From: Flavisolibacter longurius
GTDB taxonomy: Bacteria > Bacteroidota > Bacteroidia > Chitinophagales > Chitinophagaceae
Assembly (NCBI GenBank): GCA_013327885.1
Contig: JABUMY010000010.1
Span: 1 to 64,000 of the forward strand
Direction of reading: 5' to 3'
DNA: 64,000 nt
The position numbers were made by a program, and so were the translations under genes. This document shows positions 24,012 through 33,970 of the stretch, one piece after another. Under the pieces are notes generated by a model that was not told where the DNA came from, did not search any database, and saw nothing but the letters and a program-made list of their open reading frames with translations. Positions within the stretch are counted from its first letter, which is position 1. Each line of letters starts with the position of its first letter.

Positions 24012-27000
24012 TTACTGCGGCAGAAAACGAATGGCCTGGATAGCTAAATTCCCGGTTTCTTTCGCATCTGCAGCCTTACTGGCAAAGTGCAGCGAATGAA
24101 GCTTTCCGTCCCCTGCCGCTTGCACTGGTATGCCGACTGTTGTGGTAAAAAAGCTGCCCTTTGCCGGTTGCTTTGACCCACCCGGCAGTTTTCCTTCACC
24201 CAGTTTTTTTCCTGATGAGCCGTCGAGATGCACTGCAAAATTATATCCAAACAACGGTGCACTGCCACCGCCAACGATCAGCTCCAGGGCAGCAATACCC
24301 GTGAGATCGATACTGTCGATGCGGAAGGAACCCTCTTCTTTCGGTACGATCAGCATTTGGTTGCCATTGAAACTTTGAAAACGATAGCCCTGCAAACTAC
24401 GGGCATCCGTTACCGGTAGCAGGTTGTTACGCAAGGCAACAGAGGTCTGCCCCGTTAGCGGTTTGCTGCCGTTGGTGCCTTTGTCTGTATAACTGGCTGA
24501 TAAAACGAGCACGCCATTTTCTGTTGGTTTTTTATCCATTGTTGGCGACACGCTGCCAAACGGCGGCAGCGATTTTTGTTTTTGTGTCTCTTCCAGCGAT
24601 TGTATCCAGGTCACGATCTGCCTGGCGTCTGTTTCCGGCAGACTGGGATGGCCCGGCATGGCAACTTCGCCCCAAACGCCAGCACCACCTTTGATGATCT
24701 TGGTAACAAGGTGCTGCATGGCATCCGGTGATCCTTTGTACTTTTTCGCCACATCCAGGTAAGCCGGTCCAATCGATTTTTCGGCTTCCCTGTGACAGCC
24801 TTTGCAATCCAGTGATTCCACCAGGCTTCGCCCGGCCATGGAAGCCGTCATTACCTGGTGACCCATAGAAGCGCCGGCTTTGTCATGCCCTTCAATATAA
24901 TCGGCCGAAACAAAAACATTTTGCAGGTTGCTGGCCGCTGCAGCATCATCCCTGTCCTTCACCCCTACTTCATAAGCCACCGGCTTACCCGGGAAATAAA
25001 AGCTTTGGTTACCCCTGATGGAAATTGACACCACCGGTGCTTCGTTGCCGGCATACACCTGCACCGGCGTGCTTTGTGCGGTTGCATTTTCGCTGTCCTT
25101 TACCACCACGTGAATGCTATAATCACCCCTGGTAGTAAACGTGTGTTCAACGCTTGGCGTTTTGGTTTCTTTTACCACGCCATTGCCCAGGTGCCATTCG
25201 TAGGTAAGCGCCTTTTTTTCCGGGTCAGAAGCCGTTGCCGTTGCTTTGATGGTGAGCGGAAGCGTTCCCGAGATTTTGTCTACGTTAAGTGCCGCGATCA
25301 CAGGTACCCTGTTACCACCGTTAAAATCAATCCGCGACAAACCGGCATCGGGATTTTTACTAAACCACCCGCTGCCGTATTCTAGCACGTAAAGCTTGCC
25401 ATCCCGTCCCACTTCCATATCGATGAGCCCATTGAACCGTGTTGTTTGCATGAACGGTTCCATTTTATCAAACGCACCATCGGGTTGCATGGTCACCGCT
25501 TTTATCCAGCCGCGTATCCAGTCGTAAATAAATAATTTGTTGTTGTAATAATCCGGTAGTCTTGATTCTTTTGGAAACAAATCGGTGTAATAAACCGGCC
25601 CTGTCATGGCATTGCGACCACCGGTACCCACCTGCGGAAACTCGGCTGAAGGACCGTAAGGATACCATATAAAAGCTGGTTGTGCCTCCGGCAGGTTTTG
25701 AATACCCGTGTTGTTGCGGGAGTTGTTCACTGGCTTTGCCGGGTCGAACGCTGCACCGGGCTGGCCGGTGGCAAAATCAAATTCGTTGTACGCATAATTG
25801 TTTGCCACAAAAAGCGGCCAGCCAAAAAAGCCGGCTTTTTTTGCCTGGTTTACTTCGTCATAGCCCCGCGGCCCCCGAACGCCCATGCTGTCCCTGCCCG
25901 CATCCGGACCCACTTCACCCCAATACAGGTAGCCGGTTTTTTGGTCAATAGAAATGCGGTAGGGATTGCGGTTTCCCTGCACATAAATTTCTGGACGGGT
26001 ACCCGTGCCATCTTTCGGGTATAGGTTACCGTCAGGTATCTCGTAGCTGCCGTCTTCTTTTACACGAATGCGAAGGATCTTGCCCCGCAGGTCGGCCGGG
26101 TTGCCGGAGGTTCGGCGAGCATCGTATTGCTCGTGGCCGGGCCTGCTGTCAATGGGCGCATAACCGCTGTTGGGATGCGGCTCTTTGGGTTCATTGAACG
26201 GCGTTGAATTGTCGCCGGTGGAAACATAAAGCAGTCCGTCCTCGTCAAAGGCAATGGAACCGCCGGTGTGGCAACAGATCTCCCGCTGCGAATAAAACTG
26301 CAGCACCACTTTTTCCGACGCCATGTCCAGCTTTCCGTTCACAAATTTGAAACGCGACAAGCGGTTGACAGAAGTATCTGCCGGACTGTAAAAAATAAAG
26401 ACGTAGTTGTTCTTTTCAAAATTGGGATCGGCCTGCATGCCCAGGACGCCTTCTTCGGCGTTCACCCCCGGTGTTGAGGTTTTCCAGTAAACATTTAAAA
26501 AACCGGCCTGCGAAACCGTAGTATCGCCGTTTTTATAATACATGATCTCACCCCGGCGTTGTGCCACCAGCACATCCAGGTTGGGCAATACTGTCATTTC
26601 CGTAGGCTCAAAAAAATGACCGGTAACGAGGTTGGTCTTTGTAAACCGGTCTTCTTCCGGCACTCTTAGGGATGTTGCCTTTTTGTAATCCAATTTTTTG
26701 TTATCACCGATGGCGTAAAGAATGCCACCCAGCAGGTGACGAAGGAAAGGCTCTTCGGTATAAGATTCATGCGTGTGCCCAAGGGCGGTGTAGAACGATC
26801 TTCCACCATCAAATTCATGGTACCAGGCTGCAGGATGTTTGTCGCCATTCTCGCCACCTTTGTATGATTTTTCATCCAGTGAAACCAACACGTTGATATC
26901 CGGGCTGATCTTTTTAAAATTGTACCACTCATCTTTTCGTTTCCATTCCTTTTGTAAATGCTTGGTCGATGCATGGTCGTTTTTCTCCACCCGCAGCACT

Positions 27001-27458
27001 GCTTCCTGCTGTTCGGGATGGCTTTTAAAATAGCCACCGACAAGTCTTCCGTACCAGCCCCAGTCATATTCTGCATCTGCCGCGGCGTGCACCCCTACAA
27101 AGCCACCGCCGGCTTGTATGTAGCGTTCAAAATCGGCTTCCTGTACATGGTTCAGTACATCGCCGGTTGTTTGCAAAAAGATCACCGCTGCGTATTGCTG
27201 CAGGCTGTCTTCATTGATGCGGTCTGCATTGGACGTGGTATCAACGATAAAATTATTTTCGCTGCCAAGCTTTTCAATAGCGGCAAGGCCTGCCGGGATG
27301 GATTCGTGCACAAAGGCTGCCGTTTTGCTTAAGACCAAAACCTTTGGCTTGCCAGATCTTGTATTACACGAGGCAGCCAGTAAAATTGAAATGATCAGTA
27401 AGCTAAAAAAGAAACGGGGCTTTGGAAAGCATGCAGATTGGGTGAGATTGTGTTGCAA
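24012..27458 (-). CDS. ThuA / PQQ-type sugar dehydrogenase / PKD / cytochrome c fusion protein
   Basis: A 1148-residue exported protein; the lipoprotein-like signal ends near LLAASC. Domain order: ThuA-like domain (about 35-255, with KVLVLSKTAAFVHESIPAG and GGGFVGVHAAAD), a six-bladed glucose/sorbosone dehydrogenase propeller (about 270-700, with GGSIAFDEDGLLYVSTGDN and YVQGNRNPYRIS), a PKD domain (about 710-800), a c-type cytochrome with heme site C-K-G-C-H near 884-888 and axial Met in VAMPGHPSL, and a C-terminal carbohydrate-binding-like beta-sandwich. It probably oxidises a sugar and passes electrons to its own heme. Monocistronic. Confidence 0.88.
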   Translation of the reverse strand: MQHNLTQSACFPKPRFFFSLLIISILLAASCNTRSGKPKVLVLSKTAAFVHESIPAGLAAIEKLGSENNFIVDTTSNADRINEDSLQQYAAVIFLQTTGDVLNHVQEADFERYIQAGGGFVGVHAAADAEYDWGWYGRLVGGYFKSHPEQQEAVLRVEKNDHASTKHLQKEWKRKDEWYNFKKISPDINVLVSLDEKSYKGGENGDKHPAAWYHEFDGGRSFYTALGHTHESYTEEPFLRHLLGGILYAIGDNKKLDYKKATSLRVPEEDRFTKTNLVTGHFFEPTEMTVLPNLDVLVAQRRGEIMYYKNGDTTVSQAGFLNVYWKTSTPGVNAEEGVLGMQADPNFEKNNYVFIFYSPADTSVNRLSRFKFVNGKLDMASEKVVLQFYSQREICCHTGGSIAFDEDGLLYVSTGDNSTPFNEPKEPHPNSGYAPIDSRPGHEQYDARRTSGNPADLRGKILRIRVKEDGSYEIPDGNLYPKDGTGTRPEIYVQGNRNPYRISIDQKTGYLYWGEVGPDAGRDSMGVRGPRGYDEVNQAKKAGFFGWPLFVANNYAYNEFDFATGQPGAAFDPAKPVNNSRNNTGIQNLPEAQPAFIWYPYGPSAEFPQVGTGGRNAMTGPVYYTDLFPKESRLPDYYNNKLFIYDWIRGWIKAVTMQPDGAFDKMEPFMQTTRFNGLIDMEVGRDGKLYVLEYGSGWFSKNPDAGLSRIDFNGGNRVPVIAALNVDKISGTLPLTIKATATASDPEKKALTYEWHLGNGVVKETKTPSVEHTFTTRGDYSIHVVVKDSENATAQSTPVQVYAGNEAPVVSISIRGNQSFYFPGKPVAYEVGVKDRDDAAAASNLQNVFVSADYIEGHDKAGASMGHQVMTASMAGRSLVESLDCKGCHREAEKSIGPAYLDVAKKYKGSPDAMQHLVTKIIKGGAGVWGEVAMPGHPSLPETDARQIVTWIQSLEETQKQKSLPPFGSVSPTMDKKPTENGVLVLSASYTDKGTNGSKPLTGQTSVALRNNLLPVTDARSLQGYRFQSFNGNQMLIVPKEEGSFRIDSIDLTGIAALELIVGGGSAPLFGYNFAVHLDGSSGKKLGEGKLPGGSKQPAKGSFFTTTVGIPVQAAGDGKLHSLHFASKAADAKETGNLAIQAIRFLPQ

Positions 27459-27833
27459 AGTAACGGGTCGTTTAGTATGATGATTGATTGAAAAAACGGA
27501 AGCTTTCCCGCTGTTCGTTACAGGTTGTGCTGCCGCTTACTAAACTACTTGTTTTTTTGTATTCAGGATAAAGCAGATTTTCACGGGAACATTTTTTTCC
27601 GGGAAAAATGTGGTCAGCAATAAACCCAGTTCATGCTGGCACCGTTTTCCATTGAATGAAAAATATACGTTGTAAATGAGCTTTAGTAATAGTTTCAATC
27701 ACTATAAATCACAACCGTAAATATGTGAACGATGTCTTGCATTTTTCTTTCACGGTACTTACATTTGCCCCACTCCTCCTTTGAATTTCCGGCTCCATTC
27801 CTTTGATCTTCAGCTACTATTAAATCTTACTTT
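27459..27833. other. Divergent intergenic region, nothing recognised
   Basis: An AT-rich 375-bp gap between the minus-strand fusion protein gene and the small plus-strand reading frame. It must carry promoters in both directions. I found no convincing hairpin, repeat or riboswitch-like structure. Confidence 0.3.
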
Positions 27834-27932
27834 ATGAATCTGTTTCGCAACATGTCCGAAAGAACGGGAGCAATTTTATTTTTTGGAAGCCTGATCACGG
27901 TTTTGGTGATTTTATACAATCTGACGATGTAA
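27834..27932 (+). CDS. Possible 32-residue single-span membrane peptide
   Basis: The short frame opens with ATG and ends TAA; the product starts MNLFRNMSERTGAILFFG and continues SLITVLVILYNLTM. A basic/polar N-terminus is followed by one hydrophobic helix of about 20 residues, as in small inner-membrane peptides. It is isolated, about 140 bases before a strong terminator, so it could be a separate short transcript. Only the sequence pattern supports it. Confidence 0.4.
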   Translation: MNLFRNMSERTGAILFFGSLITVLVILYNLTM

Positions 27933-28070
27933 GGGAATTTAAAAAGGATAGCTAACCCTTTAATCTATTTTTAACGTTTTTTGCTGTCGCCATCCTCCAC
28001 GCCTATTCTTTACCGGCAAGCCAGAGGGTTCACTTTCCGGTCTTGCCATTCCGGCGGCAGCAAGCTTGTC

Positions 28071-28099
28071 AAAAGCAATCCCAAAAGGATTGCTTTTTT
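28071..28099 (+). terminator. Rho-independent terminator
   Basis: aaaagcaatcc and ggattgcttttt form a 10-12 bp stem with a four-base loop and a T run on the plus strand. It fits a transcript of the small membrane peptide and isolates the pfkA promoter, which must lie between 28100 and 28301. Confidence 0.7.
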
Positions 28100-28301
28100 A
28101 TTGAATACGATCACAACCTTACATTTCAAACGGAAAAATTCTCTGCATACAGTGCTTTATTGCATGTGTGTTAAAAAGGTTTTGTCTCACCGTCAGTTCG
28201 GCAACCCGTTAAAAATCCTGTTCCAGGGTGATGAAACTCAGTTGCGCTGCTGGCAGATTTAAACACCTTGCAGCAGCATAACGCAAAACGTAAACATCAC
28301 T

Positions 28302-29282
28302 ATGGAAAGAAAAATAAACAGGATCGCTGTACTGACATCGGGTGGCGATGCACCGGGAATGAACGCTGCCATCCGCGCCGTGGTGCGGACTGCACTTTTT
28401 GAAGGCATGGAAGTCTACGGCATCCGCAGGGGGTACCAGGGATTGGTGGAAGAAGACATTTTTCCTATGGACTCACGTAGTGTGGCCAATATTATTCAAC
28501 GCGGCGGCACCATCCTTAAATCGGCCCGTTGCAAAGCTTTTTACACCGCCGAAGGACGCAAACAAGGTTACGAGGTTTTGAAAAAATACGGTATTGAAGG
28601 CCTGATTGTGATTGGTGGCGATGGCTCCTTTAAAGGCGCCATGGCGCTGAGTACCGAATACAACATACCCGTGGTAGGACTTGCCGGAACCATCGACAAA
28701 GACATTACCGGCACTGACTTTACCATCGGTTTTGATACGGCGGTGAATACGGCCATCGATGCCATCGATAAGATCCGTGATACGGCGGATGCACACGATC
28801 GGCTTTTTATTATTGAAGTAATGGGAAGGGACGCCGGCTATATTGCCCTGCACAGCGGCATCGCCTGCGGTGCTGAGAATGTACTGATACCCGAACGGAA
28901 AACCCACCCCGAAGCCATCATTGCCTCGCTGCAGGAAAAAGAGCGGCGCAAAAAACTGGTCAACATTATTGTGGTGGCGGAAGGCGACGAATGGGGCGGC
29001 GACCACATGTACCACCTCATTAAAAAGCGATTGCCCACCATGGATACACGTCTTTGTACACTGGGACATATACAGCGCGGTGGATCGCCATCAGGACTGG
29101 ACAGGGTGATTGCCAGCCGCATGGGATTTCATGCCGTTGAATGTTTGCTCAAAGGCAAATACAATGTTTTTGTCGGCATTCAAAACAACAAAATGAATTA
29201 TGTGCCGCTGGAAGAAGTAGCCAAGCAAAAAGGCAAAGTGACGGAAGAATGGATGCGGATTGTGCGGACGCTGGCGAGCTAA
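28302..29282 (+). CDS. pfkA: 6-phosphofructokinase
   Basis: A 326-residue cytoplasmic enzyme that phosphorylates fructose 6-phosphate in glycolysis. The ATP loop is LTSGGDAPGMNAAIR (12-25) and the nucleotide motif is IGGDGSFKGA (104-113) with the Gly typical of ATP-dependent forms. EVMGRDAGYIA and the late IQRGGSPSGLDR are in place. Unusually, the catalytic loop normally reading G-x-P-G-T-I-D-N-D reads GLAGTIDKDI: Ala128 replaces Pro, and Lys133 replaces the highly conserved Asn beside the catalytic Asp132. The DNA is unambiguous (gccggaaccatcgacaaag). Monocistronic with its own terminator. Confidence 0.95.
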   Translation: MERKINRIAVLTSGGDAPGMNAAIRAVVRTALFEGMEVYGIRRGYQGLVEEDIFPMDSRSVANIIQRGGTILKSARCKAFYTAEGRKQGYEVLKKYGIEGLIVIGGDGSFKGAMALSTEYNIPVVGLAGTIDKDITGTDFTIGFDTAVNTAIDAIDKIRDTADAHDRLFIIEVMGRDAGYIALHSGIACGAENVLIPERKTHPEAIIASLQEKERRKKLVNIIVVAEGDEWGGDHMYHLIKKRLPTMDTRLCTLGHIQRGGSPSGLDRVIASRMGFHAVECLLKGKYNVFVGIQNNKMNYVPLEEVAKQKGKVTEEWMRIVRTLAS

Positions 29283-29341
29283 AAGAAGTAGGCAGTACGC
29301 AGTTGGCAGTAGCGAACTGGAAATTTAATTTCGTTTCATAT

Positions 29342-29383
29342 AAAAGTGGCGGCAAAACCAAATAGGTTTTGTTGCCACTTTTT
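29342..29383. terminator. Bidirectional terminator between pfkA and pflA
   Basis: aaaagtggcggcaaaacc and ggttttgttgccactttt form an 18-bp stem with one G-T position and a five-base loop. It is flanked by A and T runs and placed between two convergent genes, so it serves both. Confidence 0.85.
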
Positions 29384-29424
29384 CTTTTTTGCACTACTTT
29401 TTTTGAGTGAAAAGTGTTTGTTAC

Positions 29425-30207
29425 TTATTTCAGTACGACGTTGCTGAAATAACGTTGAAATATGGAGAGAGCTTTTTGTTTTGATTCAGTTGAAGGTGAT
29501 TCCAGTCCCTGCAAGGGGTATGGGATATTCATTGCTTCCCATTTGTGCTGGCCAAACTGGTGGAATGGGATCAGTTCTACCCTGTCAACGGTTTTATAAT
29601 TGGAGAAGAATTGGGCCCATTCTTCCAGGTATTCTTCCTGGTCCGTCCAGCCGGGCACTAACACATACCGCAGCCACATTCGCTTGCCGGTGGCTTCGCG
29701 GTAGGCCGCAAGTTCCAGCGTGGTCCTATTGGAAAGACCCGTTAATTTCCGGTGCCGTTCGTCATTGATATGTTTTACATCCAGGAGCAGCAGGTCGGTG
29801 TATTCTAAAAGGGCATGTACTTCCGCATTATTCAACCGGCCGTTCGAATCGAGGCAAGTGTTGATACCTTCCTCGTGTAATTGTTTGAACAAATGCAGCA
29901 GCTTATTTCGCTGCAATAACGGCTCTCCACCCGATACCGTTACACCGCCCTCCTTGCCAAAATAACCGCGCTGCCGGACGGCACGCTGCACCAGTTCGTT
30001 TATCTCCACCAGCATGCCGCCCCTTACATCCAGCGTATCGGGGTTCTGGCAGTACACACAGCGAAACTGGCAACCCTGCACAAAGATCACCAGCCGCACA
30101 CCCGGACCATCGTGGGTTCCAAAAGTTTCAATGGAATGAATGCGCAGGTGTTCGGGGTCATCGAGGTTCAGACGGGCTGCTTCAATCTCTTGCAAAGGAA
30201 AATACAT
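29425..30207 (-). CDS. pflA: Pyruvate formate-lyase activating enzyme
   Basis: A 260-residue radical SAM enzyme that installs the glycyl radical on PflB. The [4Fe-4S] cysteines are in C-x3-C-x2-C (GCQFRCVYCQNPDT), preceded by THDGPGVRLVIFVQ, and followed by VSGGEPLLQ, where the GGE motif binds SAM. I chose the ATG at 30207 (product begins MYFPLQEIEAARLNL); a longer frame to 30354 would overlap pflB and cross the terminator hairpin at 30262-30293. It follows pflB on the same strand. Confidence 0.92.
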   Translation of the reverse strand: MYFPLQEIEAARLNLDDPEHLRIHSIETFGTHDGPGVRLVIFVQGCQFRCVYCQNPDTLDVRGGMLVEINELVQRAVRQRGYFGKEGGVTVSGGEPLLQRNKLLHLFKQLHEEGINTCLDSNGRLNNAEVHALLEYTDLLLLDVKHINDERHRKLTGLSNRTTLELAAYREATGKRMWLRYVLVPGWTDQEEYLEEWAQFFSNYKTVDRVELIPFHQFGQHKWEAMNIPYPLQGLESPSTESKQKALSIFQRYFSNVVLK

Positions 30208-30261
30208 ACAAAAACCACAGTTGCTTTGCCAACGAATGTAGGGATAGCCCTTAATCTTTTC

Positions 30262-30293
30262 GCAAAAAAGACAGGCCTGTAGAAACAGGCCTG
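30262..30293 (-). terminator. Intercistronic terminator/attenuator between pflB and pflA
   Basis: On the minus strand, two caggcctg blocks, each palindromic, are separated by six bases and form a stem, followed by tcttttttg. This is a rho-independent terminator shape directly after pflB, so less pflA than pflB would be made from a shared transcript, fitting the catalytic amounts of activase needed. Confidence 0.65.
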
Positions 30294-30322
30294 GGATATT
30301 ATACACATGAGAAAATTTCTTT

Positions 30323-32560
30323 TTAATTGATGCACTCGTGGAAGGTCCGGGCAATCACTTCCAGTTGGTGCTCGCGGGAAAGGCGCACAAAGTTTACCGC
30401 ATATCCCGAGACCCGTATTGTCAGTTGTGGGTACAATTCAGGATGGTGATAAGCATCCAGCAAGGTTTCGCGGTTCAGCACGTTCACATTCAGGTGGTGT
30501 GCTGCCTGGCCAAAATACCCATCCATCACCGCTACCAGGTTGCTGATCTCCTCTTCCTTCGTATCGCCCAGCGATTTTGGAATCAAGGAAAATGTATTGG
30601 AGATACCATCCTGCGCATCTTCGTACCGCAGCTTGGCCACCGAATTCAGCGAAGCAATGGCACCACTGGCGTCGCGGCCGTGCATGGGATTGGCACCCGG
30701 TGCAAACGCACCTTTTGCTTTTCGTCCATCGGGTGTGGCACCTGTATTGGAGCCATACATCACATTGGAAGTAATGGTCAGTAACGATAGCGTAGGCGTC
30801 GCATTTTTATAGGTTCGGTGCTTGCGCAGTTCACCAATAAAAAAGCGGGTTACTTCCCTGGCAATGTTGTCAACGCGGTCGTCATCATTGCCGTATTTAG
30901 GAAACTCACCTTCAATGGTAAAGTCAACGGTCAGGCCTTTTTCGTTTCGCACCGGTGTCACCTTTGCATACCGGATGGCAGAAAGCGAATCGGCGATAAT
31001 GGAAATCCCTGCTGCACCATACGCAATGTCAATGCGGGGGTCCGTATCTACCAGTGCCATTTGCGCACTTTCGTAATAATATTTGTCGTGCATGTAATGG
31101 ATGATGAACATGGCCTTGGCATAAACCCTGGCCAGTTCGCTCAGCGTTTGCCGGAAGACTTTCCAAACCTCTTCGTACTGCAACGGTCCTTCCGGCAGTT
31201 CAGGAATTCCTTTGACTACCTGCACGCCGTCCTGCTCTTCTCTCCCGCCATTCAGTGAGATCAAAAGCGCTTTGGGCAGGTTGGCCCGGGCACCAAAATG
31301 CTGGATGGATTTACCGATCTCCTGGTAGGAAACACAGCAAGCAATGCCGTAATCATCGGACCCACGTTTGGAACGCATGAGGTCATCGTTTTCATATTGA
31401 ATCGATGAGGTATCGATTGACACTTTAGCACAAAACTGCTTAAAGCTTTCCGGCAAGCTGGCTGACCATAACACCGTGAGGTTAGGCTCCGGTGAAGGGC
31501 CCAGGTTATAAAGCGTTTGTAAAAACCGGTAAGAGGTCCTGGTAACTTTTGTACGGCCATCGTGCAGCAAGCCGCCAATGGCTTCCGTCACCCAGGTAGG
31601 ATCGCCACCAAAGATGGCATCATAAGAAGCCGGACGCAAATGGCGGATCAACCTAAGCTTCATAACGAACTGGTCAACCAGTTCCTGTGCTTCTTCCTCG
31701 GTGAGCAAACCGGCTTCGATATCGTTTTCAAGATAACTATCAAGGAAGGATGAAACATTGCCAAGCGACATGGCGGCACCATCCTGTTGCTTTACGGCTG
31801 CGAGGTAGGCAAAATAAAGCCACTGCACCGCTTCTCTTGCATTTTCCGCCGGGCGGGAAATATCAAAGCCATATGCGCCTGCCATGGCCGTCATGTCTTT
31901 TAGCGCCGTGATCTGTGCACTCACCTCTTCCCGCAAACGAACAAGATGCTCGGTGAGTTCACCGGTGGTCTTGGCAATGTCTTCTTTTTTGGCAGCGATC
32001 AATCGTGCCGTTCCATAAAGCGACACACGCCGAAAGTCACCGATCAAACGACCACGGGCATAGTTATCAGGCAGACCGGTTAATACATGTTTGGAACGGA
32101 AGGTGCGGATCTCCGCATCATAGGCACTGAACACGGCATCGTTATGACTGCGGGCATAAGTAAAAATATCCAGTACGCGGTCCGATACTTTCAGCCCTCT
32201 TTCCGCCACCGCCGATTCCACCAGCTTGATGCCCCCAAACGGCTTCATGGCACGTTTTAAAACCTGGTCGGTCTGCAGGCCAACGATCACTTCATCTTCC
32301 TGCAGGATATAGCCGGGGAGAAAAGAGGTGATAGTGGAGATGGTTTCTGTATCAATAGCAAGGCAACCGTCAGCGTCCTTCTCTGCCTGCAGCGCAAGCT
32401 TGCACGCTTCCCACAAACGGGTGGTGCGGTCTGAGGGACCGGATAAAAAATCCGCACCGCCGGTGTAGGGACGAATGTTCTTCTGAACAAAATCGTAAAC
32501 ATTGATGGAAGATTCCCACACACCAGGCTGAAAGCGGATCACGTCGTTTAGCGTTTCCAT
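30323..32560 (-). CDS. pflB: Formate C-acetyltransferase (pyruvate formate-lyase)
   Basis: A 745-residue glycyl radical enzyme that cleaves pyruvate with CoA to acetyl-CoA and formate in anaerobic metabolism. The catalytic cysteine pair is C408-C409 ([10 protein letters not shown]), and the radical glycine is G719 in RVSGYAVNF near the C-terminus. Length and motifs are those of true PflB rather than diol dehydratases. It is the first gene of a block with pflA and, upstream on the same strand, an OFA-family transporter. No FNR or ArcA site could be assigned in the 180-base leader. Confidence 0.95.
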   Translation of the reverse strand: METLNDVIRFQPGVWESSINVYDFVQKNIRPYTGGADFLSGPSDRTTRLWEACKLALQAEKDADGCLAIDTETISTITSFLPGYILQEDEVIVGLQTDQVLKRAMKPFGGIKLVESAVAERGLKVSDRVLDIFTYARSHNDAVFSAYDAEIRTFRSKHVLTGLPDNYARGRLIGDFRRVSLYGTARLIAAKKEDIAKTTGELTEHLVRLREEVSAQITALKDMTAMAGAYGFDISRPAENAREAVQWLYFAYLAAVKQQDGAAMSLGNVSSFLDSYLENDIEAGLLTEEEAQELVDQFVMKLRLIRHLRPASYDAIFGGDPTWVTEAIGGLLHDGRTKVTRTSYRFLQTLYNLGPSPEPNLTVLWSASLPESFKQFCAKVSIDTSSIQYENDDLMRSKRGSDDYGIACCVSYQEIGKSIQHFGARANLPKALLISLNGGREEQDGVQVVKGIPELPEGPLQYEEVWKVFRQTLSELARVYAKAMFIIHYMHDKYYYESAQMALVDTDPRIDIAYGAAGISIIADSLSAIRYAKVTPVRNEKGLTVDFTIEGEFPKYGNDDDRVDNIAREVTRFFIGELRKHRTYKNATPTLSLLTITSNVMYGSNTGATPDGRKAKGAFAPGANPMHGRDASGAIASLNSVAKLRYEDAQDGISNTFSLIPKSLGDTKEEEISNLVAVMDGYFGQAAHHLNVNVLNRETLLDAYHHPELYPQLTIRVSGYAVNFVRLSREHQLEVIARTFHECIN

Positions 32561-32740
32561 GACAGTTGAATTTGAGACGCGAACTTAGGTGTGTAAACGG
32601 CGTTGAAATGTGAGGACTGTCATCTTGCAAAATGATTTCACCCGCTTTCATTTTTATGATTGCTAATAGAAAAGAAAACTTGTCCTGCAGGCAGGAATTT
32701 GTACAAGAAAAGAAGCTGTTGTAAAAGCGTTGTTTGCTAT

Positions 32741-33922
32741 TTACGAAAGGACAGGAAGCCGTGTCAGTTTTTTTCGAAGCGAAAAACTTAGAAGGGTTGT
32801 GAGAACTAAAAACGCCGCGAAAAGTAGAAAGACCGTATTGTAACTGCCTGCTGCCCCAATCAGCCAGGGGCCGGCAAAGGCTGCTGCCGCCCAGGCGGTA
32901 AGCACATAGCCAAAAACGGCGCTTAAATTTTCGGGACCGTAAATGTCTTTGATAAAAGCAGGCATGGTGGCAAAAGCGCCGCCATAACAACTGATAATAA
33001 CAAAAACAAGAAGCTGGAATGCCAGCACATTGCTGGCTTGCGTGAGGAGCAAAAAGCAAATAGCGCCAATGATAAAAAAGCTGGTAAAGGTTTTCCACCG
33101 GCCGATCTTATCAGAAACACTTGACCAGGCCAGTCGGCCAAGACCATTGAACAGCCCCATGATGCCAACAAAAGCAATGGCAGCGCTTTCTTCAATTTTT
33201 ACAATGTCACGGGCCATGGGTGCAGCCACCGCGATCAGGGCAATGCCTGCCGTGGTGTTGAAGAACAACATCAACCACAAGCCGTAAAACCGAACGTCTT
33301 TTGCCAGGCTGGTTGTTGTAAAGCGATTCTTACCGGCATTTTTTTGCAAAGCAGTTGTTCCAGCCGGTAACGCCAGGTAGGATGAGGCCAGCAACATCAC
33401 TACAAAATAGCCGGCCGCCAACGCATACAAAGCTTTAGCTACGCCTACTCCTTGCACTAGTGGCAATACCAGTTGCGAGGCCAGGATCGATCCTGCTGCG
33501 AAGGACATGATCACCAGTCCGGAGGCAAAGCCGGGTTTTTCAGGAAACCACCGTACCACAACTGAAACCGGTGTGATATAGCCAAAGCCAAGCCCTATGC
33601 CACTGATCACCCCGTAAAAAAGATAAAACAGGGGCAGTGATTGCAGTGACACGGCCAGCCCCGACCCCGCTAATCCCACACCAAAGAAAACCGCACTGGT
33701 GAGGCCTGCTTTCACCGGACCGATCTTTTGCACAAAACTGCCCATGAACGCCGCCGTTAGTCCGAGCAAACAAATAGCAAGGCTAAAGGCCAGCTTTAAC
33801 TCTTTGGCTTCCCAGTCCGTAAGCTCCTGAATTGGTTTTACCCAAACACTGTAGGCATAAACCGACCCGATGGAGAGTTGCAGGGACATTCCGGCCAGGG
33901 CCATTAGCCATTTATTTTTCAT
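32741..33922 (-). CDS. MFS transporter, oxalate/formate antiporter (OFA) family
   Basis: A 393-residue inner-membrane protein with 12 predicted spans. The OFA pattern appears early (LSIGSVYAYSVWVKPI) and after span 4 (GLGFGYITPVSVVVRWFP). OFA proteins move oxalate, formate or other small carboxylates. Its location just upstream of pflB suggests formate or pyruvate transport, but the family is broad, so the substrate is inferred. The gap to pflB is about 180 bases, so it may have its own promoter. Confidence 0.85.
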   Translation of the reverse strand: MKNKWLMALAGMSLQLSIGSVYAYSVWVKPIQELTDWEAKELKLAFSLAICLLGLTAAFMGSFVQKIGPVKAGLTSAVFFGVGLAGSGLAVSLQSLPLFYLFYGVISGIGLGFGYITPVSVVVRWFPEKPGFASGLVIMSFAAGSILASQLVLPLVQGVGVAKALYALAAGYFVVMLLASSYLALPAGTTALQKNAGKNRFTTTSLAKDVRFYGLWLMLFFNTTAGIALIAVAAPMARDIVKIEESAAIAFVGIMGLFNGLGRLAWSSVSDKIGRWKTFTSFFIIGAICFLLLTQASNVLAFQLLVFVIISCYGGAFATMPAFIKDIYGPENLSAVFGYVLTAWAAAAFAGPWLIGAAGSYNTVFLLFAAFLVLTTLLSFSLRKKLTRLPVLS

Positions 33923-33970
33923 TGTTCTGTTTTATAAAAATGTTGGGAAAAGCGACAAGCCGTGACAGGC

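Noticed and set aside
30208..30354. N-terminal extension of pflA to 30354
   Set aside because: It would overlap pflB, cross the intercistronic terminator hairpin and add a stretch unlike the family; the ATG at 30207 gives the usual length.
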